Assembly: GCA_036011085.1 (NCBI GenBank)
Contig: DASCMS010000031.1
Span: forward strand, 1-64,000
DNA from: UBA8231 sp036011085
GTDB taxonomy: Bacteria; Latescibacterota; UBA2968; UBA8231
Direction of reading: 5' to 3'
Length of the DNA: 64,000 nt
The translations under genes were made by a program, and so were the position numbers. Positions 24,126 through 33,330 of this stretch are shown piece by piece (position 1 is the first letter of the stretch; each line of letters opens with the position of its first letter). Below the pieces are notes generated by a model. That model was not told the origin of the DNA, did not search any database, and saw nothing but the letters and a program-made list of their open reading frames with translations.

Positions 24126-25991
24126 CTAGGAAGAACCGTCAGCCCTGTCTCTCTGCGGAACGGGCCGTGTCGCCCGACTGACGATGGGGACACCGACTTC
24201 GGCACCACGGTAGAGGTAGTAGTACCAGAAGGTGTCTCGGTGTTCCTTGGCCAGTTCTGCTTTCGCTCCAGCCGGATCACCTCGGTGGAGAGCCAACAGC
24301 TGGCTGAATTCCGTATAGCGCTTCTGTGTCGTCAAGCTGAGCGTCCGACCATGCAGAGGCAGTTCGGGCATCACCCCAGTCTGTAGTCGTACCTGCGTGG
24401 CCCAAAGCATCAGAGCCTCTTCGTAGAGTCTCGGTACTACCTTGCCGGGAAATGCCTTCGGGAACCTGGCCAGGCGGCGGAGGTTCTGTACGATCTTTTC
24501 GAGCTGCGCGGTTTGCAGGTAGTGCCCCATCAGCAGATCGAAGGCCAGCAGATTGTCCGGGTTGCGTTCCAACAGCTGCCGCAGGATGTCTTCGGGCGTA
24601 AAGAAGCCAGGATAGTCGGTGGCCACCATCAGGCCGCGCAAGCGGCTGATCTCCTCGTCGTCCCCTCGCCGCGGATCTGCGTCGAGGGCCGCCAGATACT
24701 TCTCTGACCAGGATCGGTCCAACGGTGACATTGCCAGTCGGTGCAGGTATACACGCGCCGCCCGGGGACGATCCTTGAGGACGTTGACCGTCACCAGGCG
24801 ACGCAGAATCGACGGCCGGTCACCATGAATCTCGGCCGCCTCCTGCAACATGTGCTCCGCCTTGTTGACATAACCCATTTCGATCAGGTTGTCCCCGAGC
24901 ACGAGGAATCGTGACGGCGCCTCTGGCGAGGGCTGGAAGATCTCCGCGTTCGCCAGATATGGGTACGAGAATAGATCGCTCCCCAGCTTTCCGGTGTGAC
25001 ACAGGGCCAGTTGCACGTTGTAGACGGTGAGCACGTCATAGGCGGCAAGTCCCGGCACCAGGGACAGCACGCCGGACCAGTTCCGCCGCCGCGCCTGGTG
25101 GTCGATTTCCAGCATCGTCCGGTGATTGACGTCGAGGGTGCCGTACACCAGCAATCCACCGACAGCAATCAGCAGCAGAGGACCGGCCGTCGATGGCAGT
25201 CCCCGAATCTGATCGACCGCCGGATGTCCGTAGGCGGTTATGAGAATCGCCACCGGCAGGAACAGATAGAGCGCGGCGGCGACCACCCAGATACGTGGTT
25301 CGCCGAGCAGGTAGAGCCCGGACAGTGGCAACTGATGCGTATAGGCGGCCTGCCAGGTTCCGGGAAATACCGTCAACGTCGCCAGCCAGGGCAGGACGGC
25401 GCCCACCGCGACCCGTGCCAGAGCGCCGACTGTATGCCTGTCGACCAGTTCACGCAGGGCGCACAGCAGGGCGAACAGCAGCCAGCCGCCACCGGACACC
25501 CAGTACACCGCCGGTGCGATGAGAACGAAGTACAGCGTCCTGCCGCTCCGGTCCAGTCGCGTCGATATCGTCGCAGCGGCCAGTGCCACCAGCAGGGACA
25601 GGTCAAAGGCCAGATCGTAGTGGTACCGGTTGTGCAGAGACAGAAGAAGGACAACCGGGGTCAGGGTGACGATGCCGTAGCGCTGCCCGCGCCATCCCCG
25701 GACAAGGTTTCCGGCGCACAGCCAGATGGCCGCCATCACCAGGGTGATGACCAGAGCGCCCAGCCAGCCGAATGCGTAGGATTGCCCGGCGAAGGCAGCG
25801 ACGTACGCAGTGATCCCGCCGGGGATCTGCAGGAAGTCCGCAAAAAACGACCAGCCGCCGAAGAAGACCGGCTCCTGAACATGAAAGATCAGATGCGGTT
25901 CGATCCGCAGCCAGACATACAGATAGCAAAGGCCGAAGAAGGCGGCGGTTCCGGGGGGCCCAAGTCCCCGAAACCCAGACCAGTGCCGCAT
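24126..25991 (-). CDS. DUF6057-like polytopic membrane protein
   Basis: 621 residues. The N-terminal 300 residues contain roughly eight to nine hydrophobic segments (for example AAFFGLCYLYVWL, LGALVITLVMAAIWLCAG, LYLFLPVAILITAY, LLIAVGGLLVYGTL). The C-terminal half is soluble and helical with TPR-like spacing (LVLGDNLIEMGYVNKAEHMLQEAAEI and similar). This layout matches a Bacteroidota membrane family labelled DUF6057, which frequently lies beside a PD40/TolB-like protein, exactly as here on the divergent side. The function of the family is not established. Convergent with rpoN, 21 bases apart. Confidence 0.6.
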   Translation of the reverse strand: MRHWSGFRGLGPPGTAAFFGLCYLYVWLRIEPHLIFHVQEPVFFGGWSFFADFLQIPGGITAYVAAFAGQSYAFGWLGALVITLVMAAIWLCAGNLVRGWRGQRYGIVTLTPVVLLLSLHNRYHYDLAFDLSLLVALAAATISTRLDRSGRTLYFVLIAPAVYWVSGGGWLLFALLCALRELVDRHTVGALARVAVGAVLPWLATLTVFPGTWQAAYTHQLPLSGLYLLGEPRIWVVAAALYLFLPVAILITAYGHPAVDQIRGLPSTAGPLLLIAVGGLLVYGTLDVNHRTMLEIDHQARRRNWSGVLSLVPGLAAYDVLTVYNVQLALCHTGKLGSDLFSYPYLANAEIFQPSPEAPSRFLVLGDNLIEMGYVNKAEHMLQEAAEIHGDRPSILRRLVTVNVLKDRPRAARVYLHRLAMSPLDRSWSEKYLAALDADPRRGDDEEISRLRGLMVATDYPGFFTPEDILRQLLERNPDNLLAFDLLMGHYLQTAQLEKIVQNLRRLARFPKAFPGKVVPRLYEEALMLWATQVRLQTGVMPELPLHGRTLSLTTQKRYTEFSQLLALHRGDPAGAKAELAKEHRDTFWYYYLYRGAEVGVPIVSRATRPVPQRDRADGSS

Positions 25992-26020
25992 CTGGCTCGC
26001 TCTCTCAAGTTTGGCGATGA

Positions 26021-26042
26021 GATCTCGCGCCCCCGCGAGATC
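26021..26042. promoter_or_regulatory. Inverted repeat in a divergent promoter region
   Basis: GATCTCGCG (26021-26029), loop CCCC, CGCGAGATC (26034-26042): a perfect 9-bp stem in the 240-base gap between the DUF6057 gene and the PD40 lipoprotein gene. There is no T-run on either side. A shared operator for the divergent pair is the likeliest reading. The rest of the gap has no gene that I can support. Confidence 0.45.
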
Positions 26043-26231
26043 CTATGGTGTTCTGTCAAGGATAGAGACGGGCCTGAACCGCGGCAACCCTGCCGAGGCC
26101 CAGGCCGACAGCGGGCACTGTCCCGCCGGCACGCAATCGAGGCGGCGATGTCGACAACGATAGCGGCAGGCTACATTCTTAGCCGGATACCCACAGTGAC
26201 CTCATTCCTCGAACGTCGCCGAGCCTTCAGC

Positions 26232-27788
26232 ATGAACAGACTGTCCCGCGTCGTACTGGTAGCCGTCACAGTCGCCATCGGCGCCTGTGCGACCCACACG
26301 AAGGCGCCGGAGGCCGAACCGCCCACACAGGATCGTCTGCCGCGTATCGATCCGGACTATGCCGACGTCACCATTCCACCCAACATCGCGCCGCTGAACT
26401 TTGTCGTGAACGAGCCGGGGGAGGCCTTCGAGGTAGCAATTCGGTCTACCCATGGAGAGGCACTCGACGTCAGTTCCGAGTCGGCACAGATCCGCATCCC
26501 GGCCGGCGCGTGGCGCAAACTCCTGGCCGCCAACCACGGCCAGGATCTGCTGCTTCATGTGAGTGTCCGTCAGGCTGACGGCCGTTGGGAGCGCTTCCAG
26601 CCGATCTCGCAGCACGTGGCCCAGGAGAAGATCGACGGATACCTGGTCTACAGACTGCTCAAGCCGTTGTACAACAAGTACGTCAACATCGGTATCTATC
26701 AGAGGCATCTGGAGAGCTTCGACCAGAAACCGGTACTAGAGAACAGCAACGCCGATCACGCCTGCCTCAACTGCCACACCTTCGTACGCAACCAGCCGGA
26801 TCCGATGGTCCTGCAGACGCGCAGCGAGCACGGGTTGACCATGCTCCTGGCGCGGGGTCAGGAGGTCACCACGATTGACACGCGCACGGCATTCAACAAG
26901 TCACCCGCCGCGTACACCAGCTGGCATCCTGGCGGCCGACACATCGGCTTCAGCGTCAATAAGGTTTCGCTCTTCCTGCACACCGACCCGACACGCGAAA
27001 CACGCGAGGTCTTCGATGCCGGCTCCGATCTGGCGGTCTATTCCACCGAAGACAACATCCTGACCACGACGGCGGCCATCTCCGACCCGGATCGTGCCGA
27101 GACCTGGCCGGAGTGGTCGCCTGATGGCCGTCACCTGTATTTCAGCAGCGCTCCGATCCTGCCCATCGAGCAGTTCGAGGAGGTGCGCTATGACTTGATG
27201 CGCATCCCCTTTGACGTCGACTCCGGTACATGGGGTGACCTGGATACCCTGCTCACAGCCGGGCAGACGGGACTGACGGTGACACAGCCAAAAGTGTCAC
27301 CTGACGGTCGCTGGCTGGTGTTCACCATGGCCGACCATGGCAACTTTCCGATCTTTTCGGCCACCGCTGATCTGTACGTGATGGATCTGTTGAAGGGGGG
27401 GTATCGGCGACTGGAGATCAACAGCGATCTGGCCGACTCCTGGCACTCGTGGTCGAGCAACGGCCGTTGGCTCGTGTTCAGCAGCAAACGGCGAGACGGC
27501 CTTTTTGCCCGACCCTACTTCAGCTACGTCGACGAGGAGGGGCGATTCCACCGTCCGGTGCTCATGCCCCAGGAAGATCCGACGTTCTATGACGCCTTTA
27601 TCAAGACGTACAATGTGCCCGTGTTCATCACCGGTCCAGTGAAGGTGAGTGAACGGAACCTGGCGCGTGCCATCTATGACCCCGACAGGCCACTGTCGGC
27701 GCAACTGGATCCACGTGTCGCTTCGGCGCTACAGCAGGATGCGGGAGATGGTCCGGTGGAGCCCTATTCGTCGGGTACAACGCGCTGA
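26232..27788 (+). CDS. PD40/TolB-like propeller lipoprotein with a c-type haem motif
   Basis: 518 residues. A lipoprotein signal ends in VAIGACATHTK (lipobox I-G-A-C, Cys 19). About residue 177-181 has CLNCH, a C-x-x-C-H c-type haem attachment motif. The second half carries WD40-like PD40 repeats: SWHPGGRHIGFSVN, EWSPDGRHLYFSS, KVSPDGRWLVFTMAD, SWSSNGRWLVFSSKR. The protein would be membrane-anchored in the periplasm, holding one haem covalently. Bacteroidota have similar proteins next to DUF6057 genes. ATG 26232 was chosen because it gives the signal peptide; the frame is open further upstream but that part is antisense to the DUF6057 gene. Confidence 0.75.
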   Translation: MNRLSRVVLVAVTVAIGACATHTKAPEAEPPTQDRLPRIDPDYADVTIPPNIAPLNFVVNEPGEAFEVAIRSTHGEALDVSSESAQIRIPAGAWRKLLAANHGQDLLLHVSVRQADGRWERFQPISQHVAQEKIDGYLVYRLLKPLYNKYVNIGIYQRHLESFDQKPVLENSNADHACLNCHTFVRNQPDPMVLQTRSEHGLTMLLARGQEVTTIDTRTAFNKSPAAYTSWHPGGRHIGFSVNKVSLFLHTDPTRETREVFDAGSDLAVYSTEDNILTTTAAISDPDRAETWPEWSPDGRHLYFSSAPILPIEQFEEVRYDLMRIPFDVDSGTWGDLDTLLTAGQTGLTVTQPKVSPDGRWLVFTMADHGNFPIFSATADLYVMDLLKGGYRRLEINSDLADSWHSWSSNGRWLVFSSKRRDGLFARPYFSYVDEEGRFHRPVLMPQEDPTFYDAFIKTYNVPVFITGPVKVSERNLARAIYDPDRPLSAQLDPRVASALQQDAGDGPVEPYSSGTTR

Positions 27789-27824
27789 AGCAGTTCCTGG
27801 CGCTTGACGTGCCTCAACCGGGGC

Positions 27825-29012
27825 TCAGGTCGCGGGCAGAACTGCCGTCAGTTCAATTTCGCACAACCAGTCGGGGCGACATACGTCGGCCACGACGACG
27901 GTGTTGAGCAGGTCCCGGGGAACGCCGCGCTCCTCGCAGGCTTGCTGGAAAATGGGCAGGAAGTCCCGCTCCTTGAGGTACGTGACGGCGTGAACCGTGT
28001 CGGCCAGGGTCGCCGCATGGGGGCGCAGCAGGGCGTCGACGTTGTCGAGCATGCGATGACACTGGCCTCTGGCGTCCCCTACGTGAACGACGTTGCCGGC
28101 CGTGTCGATGCTGGCTGTACCCGAGACGTATAGTACGGTCCGGTCCGAGCGCGGCACTCGCAGACCCCGAGAGAAGGCCGATCCGTAGGCCGGGGCGTCC
28201 CCCAGGGATTCTCCGTGCATGTGCTCGATGTCTCCGAGGCCGTCGCCCCAGACGATGCAGACATCGGCGCTGAGGCGCGAGGACGCCGGCAGGGTGGCTC
28301 CCTCGATCCCGGTGCTCGCCGGCAGGAGTGTGACACCCCACTCGTCGAAGCAGGCGTTGCGGACCTCGTTGAGCACGTCGTAGTCGGCCTCGAGGTCCCG
28401 CAGGTAGATCCAGGTGCGAACCAGTTGTGACACCGGCAGGTCGTGATCCTTCAGCACGTTGCGGATCCGCTCGAAGAGGGCTCGGCACTGCGTGCGGAAA
28501 TCATCGTCGGCAAGATCGTCGCCGCCCGTCAGATTCTGCAGGTAGATGTGTGACAGGCCGGCCGTGGAAATCCGGCGGCCAGAGGTCACCGCCGGCAACC
28601 CGATCAGGGCCTCAACGTCCTGCGCTGCCGACGACGAATGCACCGCGTAGGCCTGCAGTTCCAGCAGGCGGCCATCAGCGGCGGGCTGCTGCTGCAGGAA
28701 CGAGGTGGCCGGCAGATCGTCCCTGTCATCCTGATAGAAGCCGGCTCGTACGTTTTTCACGGTGTTGCTGTGTGCGGCGATATCGGCGAAGAACAGGCGT
28801 TCGGTGAGCACGTCGGCCCGATTCAGCCCCTGCTCCGCCAGAATTCTGCCGAGACATTCGTAAATCGAAGCTGCCTGCGTCTGGATGGTCTCGGTGCCGA
28901 CGGTTGGCTGCACGCGGATATACAACTCGACGGCCATCTCGGCCTCAAGGCGTACATGCTGAGACTCGAGGCGAGGACAGGCGCCGCGAGAGAGATTCAC
29001 TGCCGTCGTCAT
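27825..29012 (-). CDS. Tandem RidA/YjgF-domain protein
   Basis: 395 residues with two RidA-like halves. The second (about 270-395) is clear: VLYVSGTASIDTAGNVVHVGDARGQCHRMLDNVDALL, VTYLKERDFLPIF and ADVCRPDWLCEIELTAVL, where the R-P-D-W-L-x-E-I-E end contains the Arg/Glu positions of the family. The first half has a weaker copy (LPVSQLVRTWIYLRDLEADYDVLNEVRNACF). RidA proteins deaminate reactive enamines/imines released by PLP enzymes; related two-domain proteins include chorismatases of the FkbO/Hyg5 type. A PLP decarboxylase lies two genes upstream, which favours imine clearance. It is the last gene of a seven-gene minus-strand run. Confidence 0.75.
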   Translation of the reverse strand: MTTAVNLSRGACPRLESQHVRLEAEMAVELYIRVQPTVGTETIQTQAASIYECLGRILAEQGLNRADVLTERLFFADIAAHSNTVKNVRAGFYQDDRDDLPATSFLQQQPAADGRLLELQAYAVHSSSAAQDVEALIGLPAVTSGRRISTAGLSHIYLQNLTGGDDLADDDFRTQCRALFERIRNVLKDHDLPVSQLVRTWIYLRDLEADYDVLNEVRNACFDEWGVTLLPASTGIEGATLPASSRLSADVCIVWGDGLGDIEHMHGESLGDAPAYGSAFSRGLRVPRSDRTVLYVSGTASIDTAGNVVHVGDARGQCHRMLDNVDALLRPHAATLADTVHAVTYLKERDFLPIFQQACEERGVPRDLLNTVVVADVCRPDWLCEIELTAVLPAT

Positions 29013-29149
29013 GCCAGCGTTGCCGTGGTCACCGTGTTTCAGCTACAGAAGGATGCTGGGCGCGGGATTGCGTCAGCCAGCAAGCGGGACAAGCAAAAGA
29101 AGCTATGGACTGACCGTCGGCACGACAACGCGGCAGAACTTCGGCGACA

Positions 29150-29998
29150 TCACCCAGCGGCGGTGCTCAGCGAAGACTTGCTGCGGGTTGCCTGCAGTTC
29201 GTAGTCGGGTACGCGGCGCTCGAGCAACTCACGGGAGATGTCGATGATCTCGCGGGCCTCATCCGGGGTCGTGGTGCCGATGGTGACCATGTCCTGGTCA
29301 CGGATCGTATTCCACACGAAGGACATGCCGACTACAGGCAGCAGACGTCCAGCGGCCAGAGGCTTGATCGTCATCACCGGCTTACGGGCGTTGCTTATGA
29401 TGCGCATCACCCAGTCGGCCTCGACCTGCATCAGGAAACCGGAGGCGTTGTAGAGCTGGATGTAGGTTTCCACGTCGGCGTCCTGGGCATCGGCGTAGAC
29501 GATGCTCTCCGGCATGTGGGTAGACAGGCCGGGGATCATGTCGTGATCACGGATCATCTTCGTGTAGATATCGAGGTCGCGGATCTTTTTCTCGCGGCGG
29601 TCGACGAGGGCATCGGTGACGCCCTGATGGGGCAGACAGAACGTGGCGCCCTCATCCTTGCAGCGGGCGAAGACTCGTTCCGGCTCCATGTCATCTTCTC
29701 CCCCGGGCAGGATGTTGAAATGGGGGGTGATGATCCGCGAAAAGGAGCGCCCCGTGCGGGCCTCGGCGTCGCAGATGGCGCCGTGCAGGTCGCCGGTCAT
29801 GTGTGGTCCCATCACGGCATCGACGCCGGCCTCGGCAAAAACGGTGAGGATATCGGCCATGTTTTGCCGGCTCTGGTACTGCTTGATGAATTGATCCTGG
29901 GCCCGACTGGTGTGTGAATAGCCGAGAAACCAGTTGGTACCCACCAGCAGGCGAGGCATCGACACGCCGCCGACATCGGTGCGCGGGAAATCAGTCAT
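29150..29998 (-). CDS. Unassigned TIM-barrel-like protein
   Basis: 282 residues, ATG at 29998. No precise family recognised. Strand-helix alternation and motifs such as PRLLVGTNWFLGYSHTS, ILTVFAEAGVDAVMGPH, MIPGLSTHMPES and MTIKPLAAGRLLP, ending VTIGTTTPDEAREIIDISRELL, resemble aldo-keto reductase-type TIM barrels (the last segment is like their cofactor-side helix), but the usual Asp-Tyr-Lys-His tetrad is not obvious. No signal peptide or TM segment. It lies between a PLP decarboxylase and a RidA protein in the same direction, so a role in the same pathway is plausible. Confidence 0.5.
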   Translation of the reverse strand: MTDFPRTDVGGVSMPRLLVGTNWFLGYSHTSRAQDQFIKQYQSRQNMADILTVFAEAGVDAVMGPHMTGDLHGAICDAEARTGRSFSRIITPHFNILPGGEDDMEPERVFARCKDEGATFCLPHQGVTDALVDRREKKIRDLDIYTKMIRDHDMIPGLSTHMPESIVYADAQDADVETYIQLYNASGFLMQVEADWVMRIISNARKPVMTIKPLAAGRLLPVVGMSFVWNTIRDQDMVTIGTTTPDEAREIIDISRELLERRVPDYELQATRSKSSLSTAAG

Positions 29999-30096
29999 GA
30001 TACGTGCTCCTGTTGAGTCTGTGGGGCAAACGACACGCTTGCATTGTACGAAAAAGAACCGGTCGATGGAGAGTCGGCGTCATGGCGCCACGAGGT

Positions 30097-31479
30097 CTAC
30101 AGCGCCTTTTCTATGGCGGCCACCGCCCGGTCGATATCCTGATGAGTCGTGCGGAAGTTGCTCAGGGAAATCCGCATCACGCGCATGCCGTGCCACATCG
30201 TCGGTCCGAACCAGGCTTCGCCACTGTGGTTGATGCGCCGGATAACCTCACCGGTCCGCCCATCGTGATCGCCATCAGGGTCGAGAAACCGCACCAGTCC
30301 CTGGTTGATGACGGGTGTGGTCAGGACCTCCACGCCCGGCAGATCGCCCAGCCTGGCGACAATGTCCCGAGTCAGGTCACAGCTGCGCTCGATGATCCCG
30401 GCGACCCCGTTGCGTCCCAGGCATCGCAGGGCCGCATAGAGCGGGATGCCGCGGGCCCGTCTCGACCACTCCGGCCCCCACTCGAACTGATCGCGCACAC
30501 CCTCCACGTCGACCTTGTACGCTGCCGGCACGGTCATGGCCGCTCTGTGGGCTTCGGTGTCGGCCACAAAGGCGATGCCACTGTCGTAGGGAACGTTGAG
30601 CCACTTGTGGCCGTCCGTCGCCCAGGAGTCGGCCTTCTCGATCCCTCTGACGAGGTGGCGGAAGCGCTTGCTGGCGGCGACCCACAGGCCGAAGGCACCA
30701 TCGACGTGGACCCAGGCCCGGTGCTCACTGTACCCATGGGCAAGATCGCAGATCTCGCCGAAGGGATCGAAGGCGCCACGGTTCAGATCGCCGGCGGCAA
30801 GGGATACGATCGTCGGTGCCTCCGGGTCTCGCTCGAGTTCGGCCCGCAAGTCATAGACATCGATCGTACCGGTCTCTTTCAGGGGGACTCGAACGACGGC
30901 AGCGGAGCCGATTCCCAGATGGCGCAGGGCCCGTGTCACCGTTTCGTGGTGCTCTCCCACCAGCACGCGTATCGGCGCACTGCCGGCCAGGCCCTGTTCT
31001 TCCACCGACCAGCCCCTGTCAGCCAGTACCCTGTGTCGTGCCGCCGACAGGGCCGTGACGTGAGCCATCTGGCACCCGGTGACAAAGGCATAGGAGGCAA
31101 TTTGCGGCAGGCCGAGAAGGTCCTTCAACCAGTCGCCGACGACCTCTTCGATGATGGCGGCAGACGGTGAGCAGGCATACGTGGCCGCGTTCTGATCCCA
31201 GGCAGAGGTCAGCCAGTCGGCGCCGACCGAGACGGGGATACCGCCGCCGATGACCCAGCCGAAGAAGCGGCCACCGGCACTGTGCAGCAGGCCCGCTTCG
31301 GCATCTGCGGCAAGCTCCTCGATGACCTGCACCGGAGGCAGGCCGTCTGCGGTCAGCTCCCGGGCCAGCCTGGCCCTGAGGACGGCCGGATCCGGTTCGG
31401 CACTGACGCGGCGATCGTCCAGAGAGTCGATGTACTGGCAGGCGAGCTGTGCCGCGCGCTCGAGTTCGGGAATCCTCAC
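30097..31479 (-). CDS. Group II PLP-dependent decarboxylase
   Basis: 460 residues of the aromatic amino acid/glutamate/cysteine-sulfinate decarboxylase class. Motifs: FFGWVIGGGIPVSVGADWLTSAWDQN (substrate entry), the PLP-ring contact region AYAFVTGCQMAHVTALSAAR, WVHVDGAFGLWVAAS (Asp contacts the pyridine nitrogen) and WATDGHKWLNVPYDSG, where Lys at about 292 forms the Schiff base. It would decarboxylate an amino acid to an amine in the cytoplasm; the class includes cysteate/cysteine-sulfinate decarboxylase. It follows the LarA-like gene by 23 bases. Substrate cannot be told from sequence alone. Confidence 0.85.
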   Translation of the reverse strand: MRIPELERAAQLACQYIDSLDDRRVSAEPDPAVLRARLARELTADGLPPVQVIEELAADAEAGLLHSAGGRFFGWVIGGGIPVSVGADWLTSAWDQNAATYACSPSAAIIEEVVGDWLKDLLGLPQIASYAFVTGCQMAHVTALSAARHRVLADRGWSVEEQGLAGSAPIRVLVGEHHETVTRALRHLGIGSAAVVRVPLKETGTIDVYDLRAELERDPEAPTIVSLAAGDLNRGAFDPFGEICDLAHGYSEHRAWVHVDGAFGLWVAASKRFRHLVRGIEKADSWATDGHKWLNVPYDSGIAFVADTEAHRAAMTVPAAYKVDVEGVRDQFEWGPEWSRRARGIPLYAALRCLGRNGVAGIIERSCDLTRDIVARLGDLPGVEVLTTPVINQGLVRFLDPDGDHDGRTGEVIRRINHSGEAWFGPTMWHGMRVMRISLSNFRTTHQDIDRAVAAIEKAL

Positions 31480-31502
31480 AAGTGTGTTCCTGCGGAGCCG
31501 CG

Positions 31503-32744
31503 CTAGATCAGCGAGCCATCGTCGGCGAATCTCATGTCCTGATAATCCCCGAGCTGTTCCAGGTCGGGATGGTCGCTGCTGCGGGCCAGTGACTCGCTCA
31601 GCTGGATCTGCCCCACGTCGAGGGTGTTGACGATGCGGGCCACGCGCGCACTGGCCCCGTCCTCGAAACGCATCACCTCGAACATCGCGGCGATGGCCTC
31701 GCGGTCATGCTCTTTGATGATGGGGATATAGGCGCGGTTGAGAAAGGTGGAGGTGAAGGCGTTGGCGTAGGTGGCAGAGAAGTCGATACTGTCGAACAGC
31801 TGCCTGGTGATGACGTCTGCCAGGCCGACACCGTTGGCATTGCCGTGGGTCCTGTCCGACAGTCGCCGTACGAAGATCCGCGACACACCGGGTTCGTCCG
31901 GTTCCTTGACCCCGGGGAGCATCATGCGGCCGATCACGTTGGTATCCATGCCGGTACCCGAGATGTTCTTGCCCATCTCATCGACGATGAGCAGGTCGAT
32001 GCCGTGAGCCAGGATTCGCGGCATGTTGGCGCGCGCCTCGGCCAGCAGTCGCGGTTCCCCGGACAGAAACTCCTCCGGGCGCAGGGCGGTGACACTTGCC
32101 GTTCTGTCGTAGGCGTTCTCCACCAGGGCGATACCGGCGATGACGTGAAGTCGTGCCAGCAGGGCTTCGCCGAGGGCGGGGATCAGCCGTGTCAGGCCCT
32201 GGGCTCCCTGAGCGTGAGCCATGGTCGCGCCACGATGACATCCCAAGCCGATAGTCAGCATCTTGACGACGCCGCTCTCGTGGCTGCCGCGGAAGGAGGT
32301 ATGCGGTTTGACCCGGTTTATCACGACGATGCCATCGGCACCTTCGGCGAGCCGGTTCACCAGGATGGGTGTGCCGTCCTCCAGTTGCCCCAGCTCGACG
32401 ACCTCCATGGTCGCTTCCACGGGACAGCCCAACTCCTCCGGACCCAGACCGTAGCTGGCCAGGACCGCCTTCTGTCCGTCCGCGGTGGCGCTCCCGTGGC
32501 TGCCCATGGCAGGCATGACGAAAGGGTCGCCACCCGCCTCGCGCACGGCATCGACGACGGTCCGTGTGATGGCCGAGATGTTGGCGATGCCGCGGCTGCC
32601 GCCCGTGATGGCAATACGCTGGTCGGGTTGAATCCGCCCCGCCAGATCAATGGCCTGCAGCTGTTCCACCACGGCTCCCGGAACATCGTCGAGCGTTTCA
32701 GCGGCGAAGCGCTGCCGGTAGGGAGCCATCCGGGGAAAGGACAT
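31503..32744 (-). CDS. LarA-like (DUF2088 family) protein
   Basis: 413 residues from the ATG at 32744, preceded by GGAG. The block INRVKPHTSFRGSHESGVVKMLTIGLGCHRGATMAH (two parts) and MPAMGSHGSATADGQ are characteristic of the LarA/DUF2088 superfamily, whose founder is the nickel-pincer lactate racemase; His and Lys residues at such positions bind the cofactor. Other family members racemise or isomerise different 2-hydroxyacids. LarB, LarC and LarE (cofactor assembly) are not present here. The gene starts 11 bases after the TPP beta-subunit gene. Confidence 0.75.
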   Translation of the reverse strand: MSFPRMAPYRQRFAAETLDDVPGAVVEQLQAIDLAGRIQPDQRIAITGGSRGIANISAITRTVVDAVREAGGDPFVMPAMGSHGSATADGQKAVLASYGLGPEELGCPVEATMEVVELGQLEDGTPILVNRLAEGADGIVVINRVKPHTSFRGSHESGVVKMLTIGLGCHRGATMAHAQGAQGLTRLIPALGEALLARLHVIAGIALVENAYDRTASVTALRPEEFLSGEPRLLAEARANMPRILAHGIDLLIVDEMGKNISGTGMDTNVIGRMMLPGVKEPDEPGVSRIFVRRLSDRTHGNANGVGLADVITRQLFDSIDFSATYANAFTSTFLNRAYIPIIKEHDREAIAAMFEVMRFEDGASARVARIVNTLDVGQIQLSESLARSSDHPDLEQLGDYQDMRFADDGSLI

Positions 32745-32755
32745 GGTCTCCGTGG

Positions 32756-33322
32756 TTACCTTGTCAGGGCGTCGTGCAGACTGTGGCCCCGCTGGCGGAT
32801 CGGTGCCGTTGGTATCGGTACGGGTTCGTCGGCACGCTCGATGCGCCAGACGAAGACGGCCGGACCCGGCGCAGTGAAGTGCAGGTCGAGCCTGGCATCG
32901 AAGTCGGATTCGGTTTCGATGGTGTGTACCTCGGTGACGCCGGCGGCGCGAGCCATCCCCTCGAAGTCGACGCTGCCAGCGCCGGGTACCGGCTGGTTGC
33001 CGGTCACCTCGTAGGTGCCGTTCTCGGTGATGATGAGACTGAAGTTCGGCGCCGGCTTCCCGGTGATCGTCACCAGAGTACCCAGGCACATCAGTGTCGA
33101 ACCGTCGCCGTTGAGGCAGAGCACACGTCGGCCAGGCTGGGCCAGGGCGATGCCGTAGGCGAAGTCGGCAGCATGTCCCATGGCACTGTCAACGTGGGCG
33201 AAGTCGAGGGGCGTATCCGACAGCTCCGCCCAGGGCATGGCTACACTCATCGTCGTCACGACAGCATCACGTTCGCCACGCCGGGCGGCCAGCTTCTTCA
33301 GGCAGCTGTATTTGTCCAGCAT
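32756..33322 (-). CDS. TPP-dependent decarboxylase, beta (TPP-binding) subunit
   Basis: 188 residues, only the C-terminal TPP domain of a 2-oxoacid decarboxylase. The TPP/Mg motif runs GDGSTLMCLGTL...NFSLIITENGTYEVTG (G-D-G then N about 28 residues later). Sulfopyruvate decarboxylase (ComE) and phosphonopyruvate decarboxylase use such split or homologous domains to form aldehydes. The alpha subunit is encoded 8 bases upstream. It probably works as a heteromer in the cytoplasm, since each half alone lacks part of the active site. Confidence 0.82.
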   Translation of the reverse strand: MLDKYSCLKKLAARRGERDAVVTTMSVAMPWAELSDTPLDFAHVDSAMGHAADFAYGIALAQPGRRVLCLNGDGSTLMCLGTLVTITGKPAPNFSLIITENGTYEVTGNQPVPGAGSVDFEGMARAAGVTEVHTIETESDFDARLDLHFTAPGPAVFVWRIERADEPVPIPTAPIRQRGHSLHDALTR

Positions 33323-33330
33323 CTTTCTCT

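Noticed and set aside
24996..26231. Upstream extension of the PD40 lipoprotein frame
   Set aside because: It runs antisense through the DUF6057 gene and would bury the lipoprotein signal; start set at 26232.
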